Positions 10,695 through 20,477 of a stretch of DNA of 64,000 nt are shown piece after piece (the first letter of the stretch is position 1; the number at the start of each line of letters is the position of its first letter). The notes below the pieces were generated by a model. It had not been told where the DNA came from. It made no database searches and saw only the letters and a program-made list of their open reading frames with translations. Source of the DNA: Candidatus Pantoea persica (GTDB lineage: Bacteria > Pseudomonadota > Gammaproteobacteria > Enterobacterales > Enterobacteriaceae); contig NZ_SMDS01000010.1 of the NCBI RefSeq assembly GCF_013753875.1, forward strand, positions 62,001 to 126,000, in the 5' to 3' direction. The position numbers were made by a program, and so were the translations under genes.

Positions 10695-11081
10695 GATCGA
10701 GCCGCCAAACAGTTCGCCGCGGAAGTCGGTGCGCAGCCCATAGCAGAGCACCGGAATATCGAGATCGTCCACGACGTCGGAGAGCGCCTTGACCTGCTCA
10801 CGCGTCAGAAACTGACACTCATCTACCAGCACGCAGTGAACGGGCTGGCGCGCATGCTCTGCGGTAATCTCCTCATCCAGACGCGTTTGCGTATTAAACA
10901 GCGCCGCCAGCGATGAGAGGCCAATACGCGAACTGACTTTACCGCTGCCTAATCGATCGTCGATTTCGGAAGTGTAAACCAGCGTTCTCATTCCGCGTTC
11001 CTGATAATTGTAAAAAGACAGCAATAATACTGTGGATTCACCGGCATTCATTGCGGAGTAATAAAAATAGAACTGAGCTAT
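10695..11081 (-). pseudogene. tdk: Thymidine kinase, truncated and start-less
   Basis: Homology to Tdk covers about the first 128 residues ([16 protein letters not shown] to [12 protein letters not shown]) and then stops. Three faults: the initiator codon is ATA at 11079-11081 where ATG is expected; the P-loop lysine is glutamate (NAGEST for NAGKST, codon 11037-11039); and the C-terminal third, including the zinc-binding cysteines and lasso loop, is deleted. The frame continues across unrelated sequence into ychE. Loss of salvage thymidine phosphorylation is expected. Confidence 0.9.
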
Positions 11082-11392
11082 TAACAGGGTTTCTCAAAGC
11101 ATTGCTGACCTAATGTGATGGCAGAATTCTACCACAGCCTCGCGAAATTATGCCGTCGATTATATTACGCAAATTGCTTACAATTTCGTCACTCCCATTC
11201 GCAGAGGAAAATCGCTTCGGCTTTTTTTTAATCTTGCCTACGGCGGTTATCTTATTTTGATTAAAGGTCAAAAAAGAAATTAATTATCACTATTTTTCGC
11301 CTGCTTTATTTTTACTATTGCAGTAATTTTTCGCCAACACTATTATTAGCTAGCATAACACCGCTTCATTAATATATTCAGAGAACTGAACA
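11082..11392 (+). promoter_or_regulatory. AT-rich hns upstream region
   Basis: About 310 bases of AT-rich, curved-looking sequence with A/T tracts (for example near 11225 and 11260-11330), as expected for the H-NS autoregulatory region. No other gene is visible. TTTTTTTT at about 11223 may belong to a decayed tdk/hns-side element. Exact promoter hexamers cannot be assigned with confidence. Confidence 0.45.
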
Positions 11393-11803
11393 ATGAGCGA
11401 AGCCCTAAAAATTATTAATAATATCAGCACATTACTCGCACAGGCTAGAGAGTGTTCACTTGAAACGCTGGAAGAAATGCTGGAAAAACTCAAAGTCGTG
11501 GTTAATGAACGCCGCGAAAAAGAGAGTCATGCAAAAGCGGAAACCGAAGAGTGCGCGCGTAAACTTGAGCAATACAGAGAAATGCTGCTGGACGATGGAA
11601 TCGATCCCAATGAACTGCTGAGCACAATATCTGAAACCAAAGCGCAGGAGAAAACTAAACGCGCTGCACGCCCGGCGAAATATAAATATGTCGATGAAAA
11701 CGGCGAAACCCGCACTTGGACCGGCCAGAGACGCACGCCAGCCGTAATCAGAAAAGCAATTGAAGAACAAGGTAAACAGCTGGACGATTTCCTGCTGCAA
11801 TAA
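11393..11803 (+). CDS. hns: Nucleoid-associated silencer H-NS, with altered DNA-binding motif
   Basis: 136 residues, full length, numbering identical to E. coli H-NS. N-terminal coiled-coil oligomerisation domain (1-64), central dimer region ([16 protein letters not shown]), linker and C-terminal DNA-binding domain ([19 protein letters not shown]). The minor-groove-inserting Q112-G113-R114 motif reads Q-R-R: codon 113 at 11729-11731 is AGA. In H-NS work this glycine is needed for DNA binding. R12 and R15, important for N-terminal contacts and Hha binding, are S and L. So the gene is open but its silencing function may be weakened. Start ATG 11393 after CAGAGAACTGAAC. Followed by an AGGAA repeat and terminator. 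Confidence 0.95.
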   Translation: MSEALKIINNISTLLAQARECSLETLEEMLEKLKVVVNERREKESHAKAETEECARKLEQYREMLLDDGIDPNELLSTISETKAQEKTKRAARPAKYKYVDENGETRTWTGQRRTPAVIRKAIEEQGKQLDDFLLQ

Positions 11804-11860
11804 TTACAGGGCTTCTGATATTTGGGTCACCATTGAGTGCGTGACCCACAGAATTATCCA

Positions 11861-11900
11861 AGGAAAGGAAAGGAAAGGAAAGGAAAGGAAAGGAAAGGAA
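11861..11900. repeat. Pentanucleotide tandem repeat (AGGAA)8
   Basis: Eight perfect copies of AGGAA, 40 bases, between the hns stop and the terminator shared with gnu. The last copy forms part of the terminator stem. Repeats of this kind are prone to slippage; here they are non-coding. Confidence 0.97.
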
Positions 11901-11918
11901 GCGAGCGCTTCCTTTTTT
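11897..11918. terminator. Terminator between convergent hns and gnu
   Basis: GGAAGC-GAGC-GCTTCC followed by TTTTTT on the plus strand (hns direction). On the minus strand the AGGAA array supplies the pyrimidine-rich tail. It reaches the gnu stop codon at 11918-11920. Confidence 0.8.
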
Positions 11919-12925
11919 CAGACCTTATAAAATTCCCGATACCACTCGACGAAGCGTTTTACGCCCTCTTCCATGCTGGTGTGCGGTTTAAAACCGATAG
12001 TGTCGAAAAGCGCCTGCGTATCGGCGTTGGTCTCCAGCACATCCCCAGGCTGCATCGGCAGCATGTTCTTTTGCGCGGTCACGCCCAGCGCTTTTTCAAT
12101 CGCTTCGATATAGGTCATCAGACTGAGCGGCTGGCTGTTACCAATATTATAGACGCGGTAAGGTGCTGAACTAGTTGCCGGCGAACCGTTCTCAACCGTC
12201 CAGCTCTCATCTTTTTGCGGGATGACATCCTGTAGCTGCACGATTGCTTCGGCGATATCGTCGATATAGGTAAAGTCGCGCTTCATCTCGCCGCGGTTAT
12301 ATACGTCAATCGCTTCGCCCACAATCATGGCGCGCGTAAATTTAAACAGCGCCATATCGGGACGTCCCCACGGACCGTATACGGTAAAAAAGCGCAGCCC
12401 GGTAGTTGGCAGCTGATAAAGATGCGAATAGGTGTGCGACATCAGCTCATCGGCTTTTTTCGTCGCCGCATAGAGCGATACCGGATGATCGACGCTGTCA
12501 TCGGTGGAAAACGGCATCTTGCGGTTCAGGCCATATACGGAGCTGGAGGAGGCGTAGAGCAGATGCTCGATTCTATGGTGGCGACAGCCTTCAAGAATAT
12601 TTAAGTGGCCGATCAGATTCGCGTCGGCATAGCCGTGAGGATTATCGATGGAATAGCGTACGCCCGCCTGGGCGCCCAGATGAATAACGCGTTGAAAAGC
12701 ATATTGCTCGAACATCGCGGCAATCGCGGCGCGATCGGCCAGCTCCATCTGGATAAAGGTAAAGCCAGGGTGCGAGTTTATTAGATCGAGCCGGGCCTGT
12801 TTCAGACTGACATCATAGTAATCGTTAAGATTATCTATGCCGACAATCTGGTGACCGGCGGCAAGCAAGCGTTGAGTGACATGGAATCCAATAAATCCTG
12901 CGGCGCCGGTGACCAGAATGTTCAT
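11918..12925 (-). CDS. NAD-dependent epimerase, UDP-glucuronate 4-epimerase type
   Basis: 335 residues, extended short-chain dehydrogenase fold. Glycine-rich NAD site GAAGFIGFHV at 7-16, serine of the SSSSVYG motif and catalytic YxxxK (YAATKK) are present. Length and sequence resemble enterobacterial UDP-glucuronate/UDP-GlcNAc epimerases (WbnF/Gnu-like). It lies 15 bases after ugd, whose product UDP-glucuronate is the likely substrate, giving UDP-galacturonate for capsule, LPS or exopolysaccharide. Insertion of this pair between galU and hns is seen in Erwiniaceae-type genomes. Exact substrate is inferred. Confidence 0.9.
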   Translation of the reverse strand: MNILVTGAAGFIGFHVTQRLLAAGHQIVGIDNLNDYYDVSLKQARLDLINSHPGFTFIQMELADRAAIAAMFEQYAFQRVIHLGAQAGVRYSIDNPHGYADANLIGHLNILEGCRHHRIEHLLYASSSSVYGLNRKMPFSTDDSVDHPVSLYAATKKADELMSHTYSHLYQLPTTGLRFFTVYGPWGRPDMALFKFTRAMIVGEAIDVYNRGEMKRDFTYIDDIAEAIVQLQDVIPQKDESWTVENGSPATSSAPYRVYNIGNSQPLSLMTYIEAIEKALGVTAQKNMLPMQPGDVLETNADTQALFDTIGFKPHTSMEEGVKRFVEWYREFYKV

Positions 12926-12939
12926 AAATCCCTCGTTAA

Positions 12940-14280
12940 TTACGCAATTTGAATAGACGCTCCGCGGCCGATTGCATAATAAACGAAACCGCGTTTGCTG
13001 ATACGTTCTGGATCATACAGGTTACGACCATCAAAAATCACGGGTTGCTTGAGGCAATTTCTAATAACATCGAAATCAGGCACGCGGAAATTCTGCCATT
13101 CGGTACAGATAACCAGTCCATCCGCGCCCTGCAGCGCCGCCTCTTTGGTGCCCATCAGCTTCAGATCGCTGCGGTGGCCATAGATACGCTGCGCTTCGTC
13201 CATCGCTTCCGGATCGAATGCCTGCACGTTCGCGCCCGCGTCCCACAGCGCTTCCATCAGCACGCGGCTGGACGCTTCACGCATGTCGTCGGTATTCGGC
13301 TTAAACGACAGGCCCCAGAGCGCAAAGGTTTTGCCGCTTAAATTATCGCCGAAGTGGCGTTTGATAAAGGTTGGCAGTTTGTTCTTCTGGCTGTCGTTGA
13401 CATCTTCTACCGCCTGCAGCAGGCGCGGCTTATAGCCAATGGATTCAGCCGTGCGGATCAGCGCCTGCACATCTTTCGGGAAGCAGGAGCCGCCGTAGCC
13501 GCAGCCAGGGTAGATAAAGTGGTAGCCGATACGCGAGTCAGAGCCGATGCCCTGACGCACTTTCTCGACGTCCGCACCCAGGCGCTCAGCCAGGTTAGAA
13601 ATCTCATTCATGAAGCTGATTTTGGTCGCCAGCATGCAGTTCGCCGCGTATTTGGTCAGCTCCGCGCTGCGGATATCCATCACGATCATGCGATCGTGGT
13701 TACGGTTGAAGGGCTCGTAGAGTTCACGCAACAGCTCTTCGACTTCTTCGTTATCCGTGCCCACAACGATGCGCTCAGGACGCATACAGTCGTTAACGGC
13801 TGCGCCTTCCTTGAGGAATTCTGGGTTAGATACCACGTCAAAGGTCAGGTTAACGCCGCGATCGCGCAGGGTCTCTTCTATTACGCTACGCACTTTATCC
13901 GCCGTTCCCACCGGAACCGTGGATTTATCGAGCACAACCTTGTGATCGTTCATATGCTGCGCGATGGTGCGCGCAACTGCGGTCACATATTTAAGGTCAG
14001 CCGAACCGTCCTCATCTGGCGGCGTGCCCACGGCGATAAACTGCATGACGCCGTGATTGACACCCTCTTCCGCGTCGGTGCTGAACTTAAGGCGACCCAC
14101 CTCGTAGTTCGACATCACCAGCGGCGTCAGACCGGGTTCGAAAATAGGGATGATGCCTTTTTTCAGATTTTCGACTTTTTTCGCGTCGACATCAATGCAG
14201 AGAACGTCATGTCCGACTTCGGCCAACACCGCAGCCTGAACCAGACCGACATAGCCGATACCAAATACAGTGACTTTCAT
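12940..14280 (-). CDS. ugd: UDP-glucose 6-dehydrogenase
   Basis: 446 residues. Oxidises UDP-glucose to UDP-glucuronate with two NAD+. N-terminal Rossmann motif [15 protein letters not shown] (8-22), catalytic lysine/glutamate region ([16 protein letters not shown]), and the active-site cysteine in [13 protein letters not shown] are all present; the C-terminal UDP-binding domain follows. Start ATG 14280 with AGGATAACTCG upstream. It lies between galU (its substrate supplier) and the epimerase, forming a UDP-sugar operon galU-ugd-epimerase. Confidence 0.95.
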   Translation of the reverse strand: MKVTVFGIGYVGLVQAAVLAEVGHDVLCIDVDAKKVENLKKGIIPIFEPGLTPLVMSNYEVGRLKFSTDAEEGVNHGVMQFIAVGTPPDEDGSADLKYVTAVARTIAQHMNDHKVVLDKSTVPVGTADKVRSVIEETLRDRGVNLTFDVVSNPEFLKEGAAVNDCMRPERIVVGTDNEEVEELLRELYEPFNRNHDRMIVMDIRSAELTKYAANCMLATKISFMNEISNLAERLGADVEKVRQGIGSDSRIGYHFIYPGCGYGGSCFPKDVQALIRTAESIGYKPRLLQAVEDVNDSQKNKLPTFIKRHFGDNLSGKTFALWGLSFKPNTDDMREASSRVLMEALWDAGANVQAFDPEAMDEAQRIYGHRSDLKLMGTKEAALQGADGLVICTEWQNFRVPDFDVIRNCLKQPVIFDGRNLYDPERISKRGFVYYAIGRGASIQIA

Positions 14281-14302
14281 CGAGTTATCCTGTGTTTATG
14301 AA

Positions 14303-15211
14303 TTACTTTTTATTGCCAACTGAGCTATCGAGCCACTGAAAAAAGTCACTGCCCAGCACCGGATGGCGAACACCGTACTCAACAAATGCCTGCATATAAC
14401 CAAGTTTGTTACCGCAGTCATGGCTTACGCCTTTGAGGTGGTAGGCTTCAACTGTCTCTTTTTCCATCAGCATGGAGATGGCGTCGGTCAGCTGAACTTC
14501 GCAGCCTGCGCCCGGTGGCGTTTTTGCCAGCAGCGGCCAGATGTCTGCAGAAAGAACGTAACGGCCAACAACGGCAAGGTTGGAAGGCGCTTCAGACGCT
14601 TTCGGTTTTTCCACCACGCCCACCATCGGTGCGCTGTCGCCTGGCTGCAGTTCTGCGCCCTGGCAGTCAACCACGCCGTAAGCGGTCACATCGGCAACCG
14701 GCTCAACCATGATCTGGCTGTGGCCTGACTCGTCGAAACGGCTCAGCATTTCCGCCAGGTTGTCTTTGGTCTGGTTGGATTCATATTCGTCGATGATGAC
14801 GTCCGGCAGGATAACCGCAACCGGCTCGTCGCCAATCAGCGGATGTGCGCACATGACCGCGTGGCCCAGGCCTTTCGCGATGCCCTGACGCACCTGCATG
14901 ATGGTGACGTGCGGTGGGCAGATGGACTGGATTTCATCCAGCAGCTGACGCTTTACGCGTTTTTCCAGCATCGCTTCCAGTTCGAAGCTGGTATCGAAAT
15001 GGTTTTCAATCGAGTTTTTAGAAGAGTGCGTAACTAGCACAATTTCGTTAATCCCTGCTGCGATGCACTCGTTAACGACATACTGAATTAACGGCTTATC
15101 AACCAGCGGCAACATCTCTTTCGGAATCGCTTTGGTGGCAGGGAGCATACGGGTGCCTAAACCTGCTACCGGGATTACCGCTTTTTTTACTTTGGACTTA
15201 TAGGCAGACAT
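14303..15211 (-). CDS. galU: UTP-glucose-1-phosphate uridylyltransferase
   Basis: 302 residues, as E. coli GalU. Makes UDP-glucose from glucose-1-phosphate and UTP. The nucleotide-binding signature [21 protein letters not shown] (described by position, residues 11-31) and the [14 protein letters not shown] segment are intact, as is the [10 protein letters not shown] lid region. Start ATG 15211. It is downstream of rssB on the same strand and leads the UDP-sugar cluster. Confidence 0.96.
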   Translation of the reverse strand: MSAYKSKVKKAVIPVAGLGTRMLPATKAIPKEMLPLVDKPLIQYVVNECIAAGINEIVLVTHSSKNSIENHFDTSFELEAMLEKRVKRQLLDEIQSICPPHVTIMQVRQGIAKGLGHAVMCAHPLIGDEPVAVILPDVIIDEYESNQTKDNLAEMLSRFDESGHSQIMVEPVADVTAYGVVDCQGAELQPGDSAPMVGVVEKPKASEAPSNLAVVGRYVLSADIWPLLAKTPPGAGCEVQLTDAISMLMEKETVEAYHLKGVSHDCGNKLGYMQAFVEYGVRHPVLGSDFFQWLDSSVGNKK

Positions 15212-15404
15212 TAAGATACCTCTGTTATAGGCCGTGTTAATACTTTAATATGTCGGTTGAAATTCGAAAATGAGTATATCAGTTACCATCGAACGGATTT
15301 ATCCTGGAAGGCATCAATCCGCAGAATTTAAGACTATTACTCAAGTGTAATAGCTAAGCTCTGGACCTATCTCCAGCCCCCCCGAAGGAATTAAATTAAT
15401 TCGC

Positions 15405-16421
15405 TTATTCTTCAGTCGATAACATCAGACGGATCCTGCCGCCAGCGCCCCAGACGTGGCACTGCCAGCTGTCAGCGTGTTGGCTGATTTGGTTAAGATG
15501 AGTGCTTCCCATAGTGCCAAGGGGAACCCCATTGCTGAGTTGAATTTGTTGGGCGTGAACGTGAAGCATGGCGTTTAATCCCGCCGAAACCAGAATCAGG
15601 TTTTTATACGCGCAATGGTAATAGCCGACCAGCAGCGGAAACTGTCCGTTGAGATTGGCCTGCCGCAGCAAAAGATTGACCTGACGCAGCAGCCCGTTTA
15701 ATTCCGGCAGCTGCTGTTTTTGTCCCGAGAGCTGCTCCTGAAGCATCCCGTTGAATAATGCACGCAGCAGCAGCGCGGCCAGCACACCGTTGTCGCCGGC
15801 GCGCGTTACGTCGAGACAGTAGAACGCAAGATCCTTATCGGAAAGCGCAGCGATATCCAGCACCAGCCCTGGCTGCTCCGCCATGGTGAGCTGACGATAG
15901 TTGATGCGACAGTTGGCGATGGTCTGCTGCACCGGCGGCTGTAGCTGCTTCAGTAGCTTGGCCGCGGCGGCGGGATCGCGCACCAGCGCGTCCCAGTCCT
16001 GAAACAGCCGCTCATCCTCCTCCACCTTGGAGGTAAACATAGAAGGATAGAGACATTCATACACCGCTTCGCGGAAGCGCTCGAAATTTTTCAGCGGTTT
16101 AAGCAGCACGTCCTGCACGCCCAGACGCAGCACATGCGCGATATCCGCCATGTTTTCCGTCGCGGAGATGATCAGAACCGGCACGCTGTTACCGCGCGTG
16201 CGGATATGTTCAATAAACTGAATGCCGTTCATGCGCGGCATTTCCAGATCGCAGATCACCAAATCCACATCCTGCTGCTGCAGATGGGCGATCCCGTCAA
16301 TGCCGTCACCGGCTTCTAACGTGCTGGCGCCCAGCGCCAGCAAGAAGTTGTTTACCATAGAACGGAAAACGACCTCATTTTCGACAATGAGTATCTTTTT
16401 GCCGATTAGTGGTTTCTCCAT
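15405..16421 (-). CDS. rssB: RpoS adaptor/response regulator RssB
   Basis: 338 residues (E. coli 337). Delivers sigma-S to ClpXP. Receiver domain (1-130) with phospho-acceptor D58 in VICDLEMPRMNG, conserved T/S (SATENM) and K (LLKPLK). The C-terminal PP2C-like domain is complete and well conserved (GLVLDIAALSDKDLAFYCLD). One oddity: the acidic pocket reads E14-N15 where E. coli has E-D, which should weaken Mg2+/phosphoryl binding. RssB can work unphosphorylated. Its partner gene rssA immediately upstream is broken. Confidence 0.94.
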   Translation of the reverse strand: MEKPLIGKKILIVENEVVFRSMVNNFLLALGASTLEAGDGIDGIAHLQQQDVDLVICDLEMPRMNGIQFIEHIRTRGNSVPVLIISATENMADIAHVLRLGVQDVLLKPLKNFERFREAVYECLYPSMFTSKVEEDERLFQDWDALVRDPAAAAKLLKQLQPPVQQTIANCRINYRQLTMAEQPGLVLDIAALSDKDLAFYCLDVTRAGDNGVLAALLLRALFNGMLQEQLSGQKQQLPELNGLLRQVNLLLRQANLNGQFPLLVGYYHCAYKNLILVSAGLNAMLHVHAQQIQLSNGVPLGTMGSTHLNQISQHADSWQCHVWGAGGRIRLMLSTEE

Positions 16422-16489
16422 TCTTTCCCCCTACCTGCCAGATCAATCAATAGTGGTTCATAAAACGCAGTTGCGCCTTTCAGAATTAG

Positions 16490-17210
16490 CCGAAGTAACC
16501 CCTGTGAATGAACAACCTGATTATCTGTTTCGTACAGCGGTAATAGTTCATCCATTTTTTCTCAACGGCGGCCTTGCCTGCCTCGATAGCCTCACCCGCG
16601 CGATGAAAGTCCAGCGTCGATATCTGCGGACAGAACGGTTAAATCAGTACATCTGGCGGATCGCCTGCCATTCGGTTGCGCTTCAAGCGATTTTCCAGCA
16701 CCTAGATAGATGTCGACATGATCTCCATCGTACCCGGTGTTTGCGTCGCGCGCCGCTGGGTCAGGCCCACCAAGCGCTGGCCGATTTTTTAGCCTAGCTT
16801 TGCTCGGCTGCGGACATCGCATCGCTGCCACTCTGTGGCGTCATCGACAGCATATCTTGCTGCATCAGGTGCGCATCGTGCTGCAGGTCGACGGCGATAA
16901 CAATATCTGCGCCTAACGCCCGTGTAAGCGAAACGGGTACGGGATTCACAACGGCGCCGTCGACCAGCCAGTAACCATTGTAGCCGACGGGCGGCAATAA
17001 GCCTGGCATACTACAGGACGCGCTCACCGCCTGATGCAGATCCCAGTCAGCCAGAGCTCGCGCCCGGTGCTCAGGTTAGTGGCCATCACGCCAAAACGTC
17101 TGGCGCTGCCCTCCAGGGTAGCATGCGATAAGCTGACGAACATGGTTAAATACACGCTTGCCGCGCAGCAGAACGCCGCGTTGCTGACAGGGAGGCCACT
17201 TTTACGCACC
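16490..17210 (-). pseudogene. rssA: RssA patatin-like protein, 3' part
   Basis: Downstream half of rssA, adjacent to rssB as in E. coli. It begins near 17205 with sequence corresponding to WQRGGLLRGERVFN (here QQRGVLLRGKRVFN in one frame), shifts to RRFGVMATNLSTGREL, shifts again to SCSMPGLLPPVGYNGYWLVDGAVVNP with the patatin DGA aspartate, and later needs two more frame changes and passes stops to reach ISTLDFHRAGEAIEAGKAA. The 5' half lies about 1.1 kb further upstream at 18270-18519, separated by an acnA remnant. Confidence 0.85.
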
Positions 17211-17244
17211 GGGCCCCCTGCCGCCCCCGAGAGCTGTTTACCGC

Positions 17245-17270
17245 GGTGCGCCGGGTTTCCCCGGCGCACC
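17245..17270 (-). terminator. Strong hairpin after acnA remnant
   Basis: GGTGCGCCGGG-TTTC-CCCGGCGCACC, an 11-bp perfect stem starting a few bases beyond the acnA stop. No long U-run follows, so termination strength is uncertain. Confidence 0.55.
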
Positions 17271-17272
17271 TC

Positions 17273-18045
<773 letters not shown>

Positions 18046-18178
18046 AGCTCCTCCTTTTCTAATCGTGTTCGCGTTAACCTCAGAGAGAACAAGGTTTATA
18101 TTAAAGATAGACTACATTTTCTTTAACGTTTTGATTACAATACGAAATGCTAAACTTTTCAGGCAGCCAAACGACAAT

Positions 18179-18199
18179 GCCCCGCAGATTGTGCGGGGC
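18179..18199. terminator. GC-rich hairpin upstream of acnA remnant
   Basis: GCCCCGCA-GATTG-TGCGGGGC, an 8-bp stem, between the rssA 5' fragment and acnA. Terminator-like, weak T-tract. Confidence 0.5.
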
Positions 18200-18222
18200 G
18201 TTATTAAAAGAAGGTGTTTATT

Positions 18223-18519
18223 ACAGCGCGTTTACAGGGTCATCCGTACCGCCGCTGCCCAGAAGTCGAAAGAGAAGGCATAAATGCTGAACCCACGTCA
18301 GTCGAATCACGTCCCAGTAGCGAAAGGCGCTGACCCACTTTTTCATCTGCGGCAGACAGTTATTAACGTAGGCGGCACCCACCAGCGAGCCAACGGAACA
18401 GCCCGCCACCACGTCGATCTCGATGCCTGCCCGCGTCAGCGCATTGATTACCCCAATATGCGCCTATCCTTTGGCCACTCCTAAGCCCAGCGCCAGACCA
18501 ATTTTAACCTGTCTCATTT
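18223..18519 (-). pseudogene. rssA: RssA patatin-like protein, 5' part
   Basis: ATG 18519 gives MRQVKIGLALGLGVAKG, then an in-frame TAG where the family has tryptophan (GWSHIGV), then AHIGVINALTRAGIEIDVVAGCSVGSL with the patatin GxSxG-type nucleophile (GCSVGS), and AFRYWDVIRL. Homology stops about there (18292) and the frame runs through unrelated codons to a TAA at 18223. The continuation of rssA is found downstream of the acnA remnant near 17205, so a chromosomal fragment interrupts the gene. Confidence 0.85.
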
Positions 18520-18539
18520 CCCCTCTGCCGCCGACGTCT

Positions 18540-18947
18540 CCGCGTGGATTCGCAGCGCCTGGTCGGCTACCATATGCGCTAACCCGTTTTTATCGCTCAC
18601 GCTATACCGCCTATGTCAGACAGGATGCCGCTTGGCTGCTCGCCAGCGGGCATCCCAGCAAGCGCATACCCGATATGGCGCAGCGATTGTCTGAAAGTTT
18701 TGCCGGTACCGAATGGCTAAGCCTGAATGTAACCTGTTGTAATCATATAAGCCACGAGAATGAGGCTTTCGTAACTTTTCTTGCGCGTTACCGCGAAAAT
18801 ATGCAGACAGGCGCCATCCACGAGCGTTCTCGCTTTCTCCGCGAGGATCAACGCTGGTACTATGTCGACGGAACGGTGCCTCAGGTGGGGCGCAACGATC
18901 GCTGTCCCTGTAGCGCCGATAAAAAATACAAGAAATGTTGCGGCTGA
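18540..18947 (+). pseudogene. ychJ: YchJ SEC-C motif protein, N-terminally truncated
   Basis: Homology begins with RFYRSRYTAYVRQDAAWLLAS (positions about 18577-18640) and runs to RSRFLREDQRWYYVDGT and the C-terminal SEC-C zinc motif CPCSADKKYKKCCG. The N-terminal SEC-C motif of the family (CPCGS...CC) is missing: only about 45 bases separate this region from the rssA start, and no frame there encodes it. The remaining frame is open and could start at an upstream ATG, but the protein would lack one zinc site. In E. coli ychJ lies between purU and rssA in the same arrangement. Confidence 0.65.
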
Positions 18948-19002
18948 CCAGCACAGCGGCCCAACAGTTTTACCCATTCGCTTTGACAGGACTCTGATCG
19001 AG

Positions 19003-19851
19003 ATGCAAGCGCAAACCATGCAAAGAAAAGTTTTACGTACCATTTGCCCTGACGCGAAAGGTCTGATCGCTAAAATCACCAATATTTGCTACAAGCACGA
19101 GCTAAACATCGTGCAAAACAATGAATTCGTTGATCATCGCACCGGGCGCTTTTTTATGCGCACCGAACTTGAAGGCATTTTCAACGACAATACGCTGCTG
19201 GCCGATCTGGACAGCGCGCTGCCGGCAGGCTCGATGCGCGAACTGCACAGCGCCGGTCGCCGTCGCGTAGTGATTCTGGTCACCAAAGAGGCGCACTGCC
19301 TGGGCGATCTGCTGATGAAAAGCGCCTTCGGCGGGCTGGATATGGAAATCGCCGCGGTGATCGGCAACCACGACACCCTGCGTTCGCTGGTAGAGCGTTT
19401 CGATATTCCTTTCGTGCTGGTGAGCCATGAAGGGCTGACGCGCGAAGAGCACGACAACCGTATGGCGGATGAGATCGACCGCTACCAGCCCGACTATGTG
19501 GTGCTGGCGAAATATATGCGCGTGCTGACGCCAGCGTTTGTACAGCGCTACCCGAACCAGATCATCAACATCCACCACTCGTTTCTGCCCGCCTTTATCG
19601 GCGCGCGTCCCTATCATCAGGCCTACGAGCGCGGCGTGAAGATTATCGGCGCTACGACGCACTACGTGAACGACAATCTGGATGAAGGTCCGATTATCAT
19701 GCAGGATGTGATTAACGTCGATCACAGCTACACGGCGGAAGAGATGATGCGCGCCGGGCGCGACGTTGAGAAAAACGTACTGAGCCGCGCGCTGTATAAG
19801 GTGCTGGGTCAGCGCGTCTTTGTTTACGGCAACCGCACGATTATTCTGTAA
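19003..19851 (+). CDS. purU: Formyltetrahydrofolate deformylase
   Basis: 282 residues (E. coli PurU 280). Hydrolyses 10-formyl-THF to formate and THF, supplying formate for PurT and balancing one-carbon pools. N-terminal ACT domain (RKVLRTICPDAKGLIAKI) and C-terminal formyltransferase-like domain with NIHHSFLPAFIGARPYHQAY catalytic loop and the conserved aspartate in NDNLDEGPIIMQD. Start ATG 19003 (MQAQTMQRKV) lies 12 bases after CAGGAC; the open frame further upstream overlaps ychJ and is not used. Intact, just upstream of tyrT. Confidence 0.95.
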   Translation: MQAQTMQRKVLRTICPDAKGLIAKITNICYKHELNIVQNNEFVDHRTGRFFMRTELEGIFNDNTLLADLDSALPAGSMRELHSAGRRRVVILVTKEAHCLGDLLMKSAFGGLDMEIAAVIGNHDTLRSLVERFDIPFVLVSHEGLTREEHDNRMADEIDRYQPDYVVLAKYMRVLTPAFVQRYPNQIINIHHSFLPAFIGARPYHQAYERGVKIIGATTHYVNDNLDEGPIIMQDVINVDHSYTAEEMMRAGRDVEKNVLSRALYKVLGQRVFVYGNRTIIL

Positions 19852-19860
19852 CCGCACAGG

Positions 19861-19885
19861 CGCTGGATTGTCTGAGAATCCAGCG
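19861..19885 (+). terminator. Hairpin after purU
   Basis: CGCTGGATT-GTCTGAG-AATCCAGCG, 9-bp stem 10 bases after the purU stop, without a U-run. Confidence 0.5.
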
Positions 19886-19932
19886 TCGCGGGTAAAAAGT
19901 GGGCAAACGATTCACATTTTGCCGCTGGGCGC

Positions 19933-19970
19933 TTTACACCCTGAATGCATTTGGTATGATGCGCCCCGCT
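19933..19970 (+). promoter_or_regulatory. tyrT-type stable-RNA promoter
   Basis: TTTACA (19933-19938), 16-base spacer, TATGAT (19955-19960), then the GC-rich discriminator GCGCCCCGC. The hexamers and discriminator match the well-studied E. coli tyrT promoter, which is under stringent control. It lies about 36 bases before the tRNA. Confidence 0.85.
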
Positions 19971-19995
19971 TTCAGGCGCAATAATTCAGGCCAGT

Positions 19996-20123
<128 letters not shown>

Positions 20124-20183
20124 TCCTGTATATTCTCCTGTATTACATTCCCTCTCCTTTTCTACCCGAAAATACGGGGAATT

Positions 20184-20477
20184 TCAGATAAGCGGGTTGG
20201 TGCCGAGCACCTTCTCGTCGCGCGCGCACACTGCAGCATCACGCCCTCTGACTTTACCACCGCACCCTCGCTGTAGCTGCGATTGTCGAAAATGCAGAAC
20301 TGCTGGCAGCTGAGCGCGCTGTTCTGCCCCTGGCTCCAGACCTCTGGCGGCAGTCAACCACCACATCGGCGCTGCCGCCGCTGTTGTAGGATTGCTGACG
20401 CGCGTCGTGCGGCGCGAGGCCGTAGCTGCCCCGCCGACCAGCGCCAGCGCTAATCCGAGTCCGACGCAATAACGCAT
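20184..20477 (-). pseudogene. ynjH: YnjH-like DUF1496 periplasmic protein, frameshifted
   Basis: Start ATG 20477 overlaps the topB stop (TAATG). Signal peptide [20 protein letters not shown], then in other frames QQSYNSGGSADVVVD, PPEVWSQGQNSALSCQQFC, FDNRSYSEGAVVKSEGV and finally ARDEKVLGTNPLI, matching the DUF1496 family. Three frameshifts are required, one in a CG-dinucleotide run near 20220. The first-frame ORF remains open throughout and would encode mostly nonsense. Confidence 0.82.

Noticed and set aside
9846-11051. Single 401-residue protein combining thymidine kinase and YchE
   Set aside because: The tdk part lacks a start codon, the P-loop lysine and its C-terminus; the fusion is best explained by deletion and not by a selected bifunctional protein.
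11861-11900. AGGAA array as a CRISPR or transposon end
   Set aside because: Unit of five bases without spacers or flanking duplications; it is a simple microsatellite.
13354-14301. 315-codon plus-strand ORF
   Set aside because: Antisense shadow of ugd.
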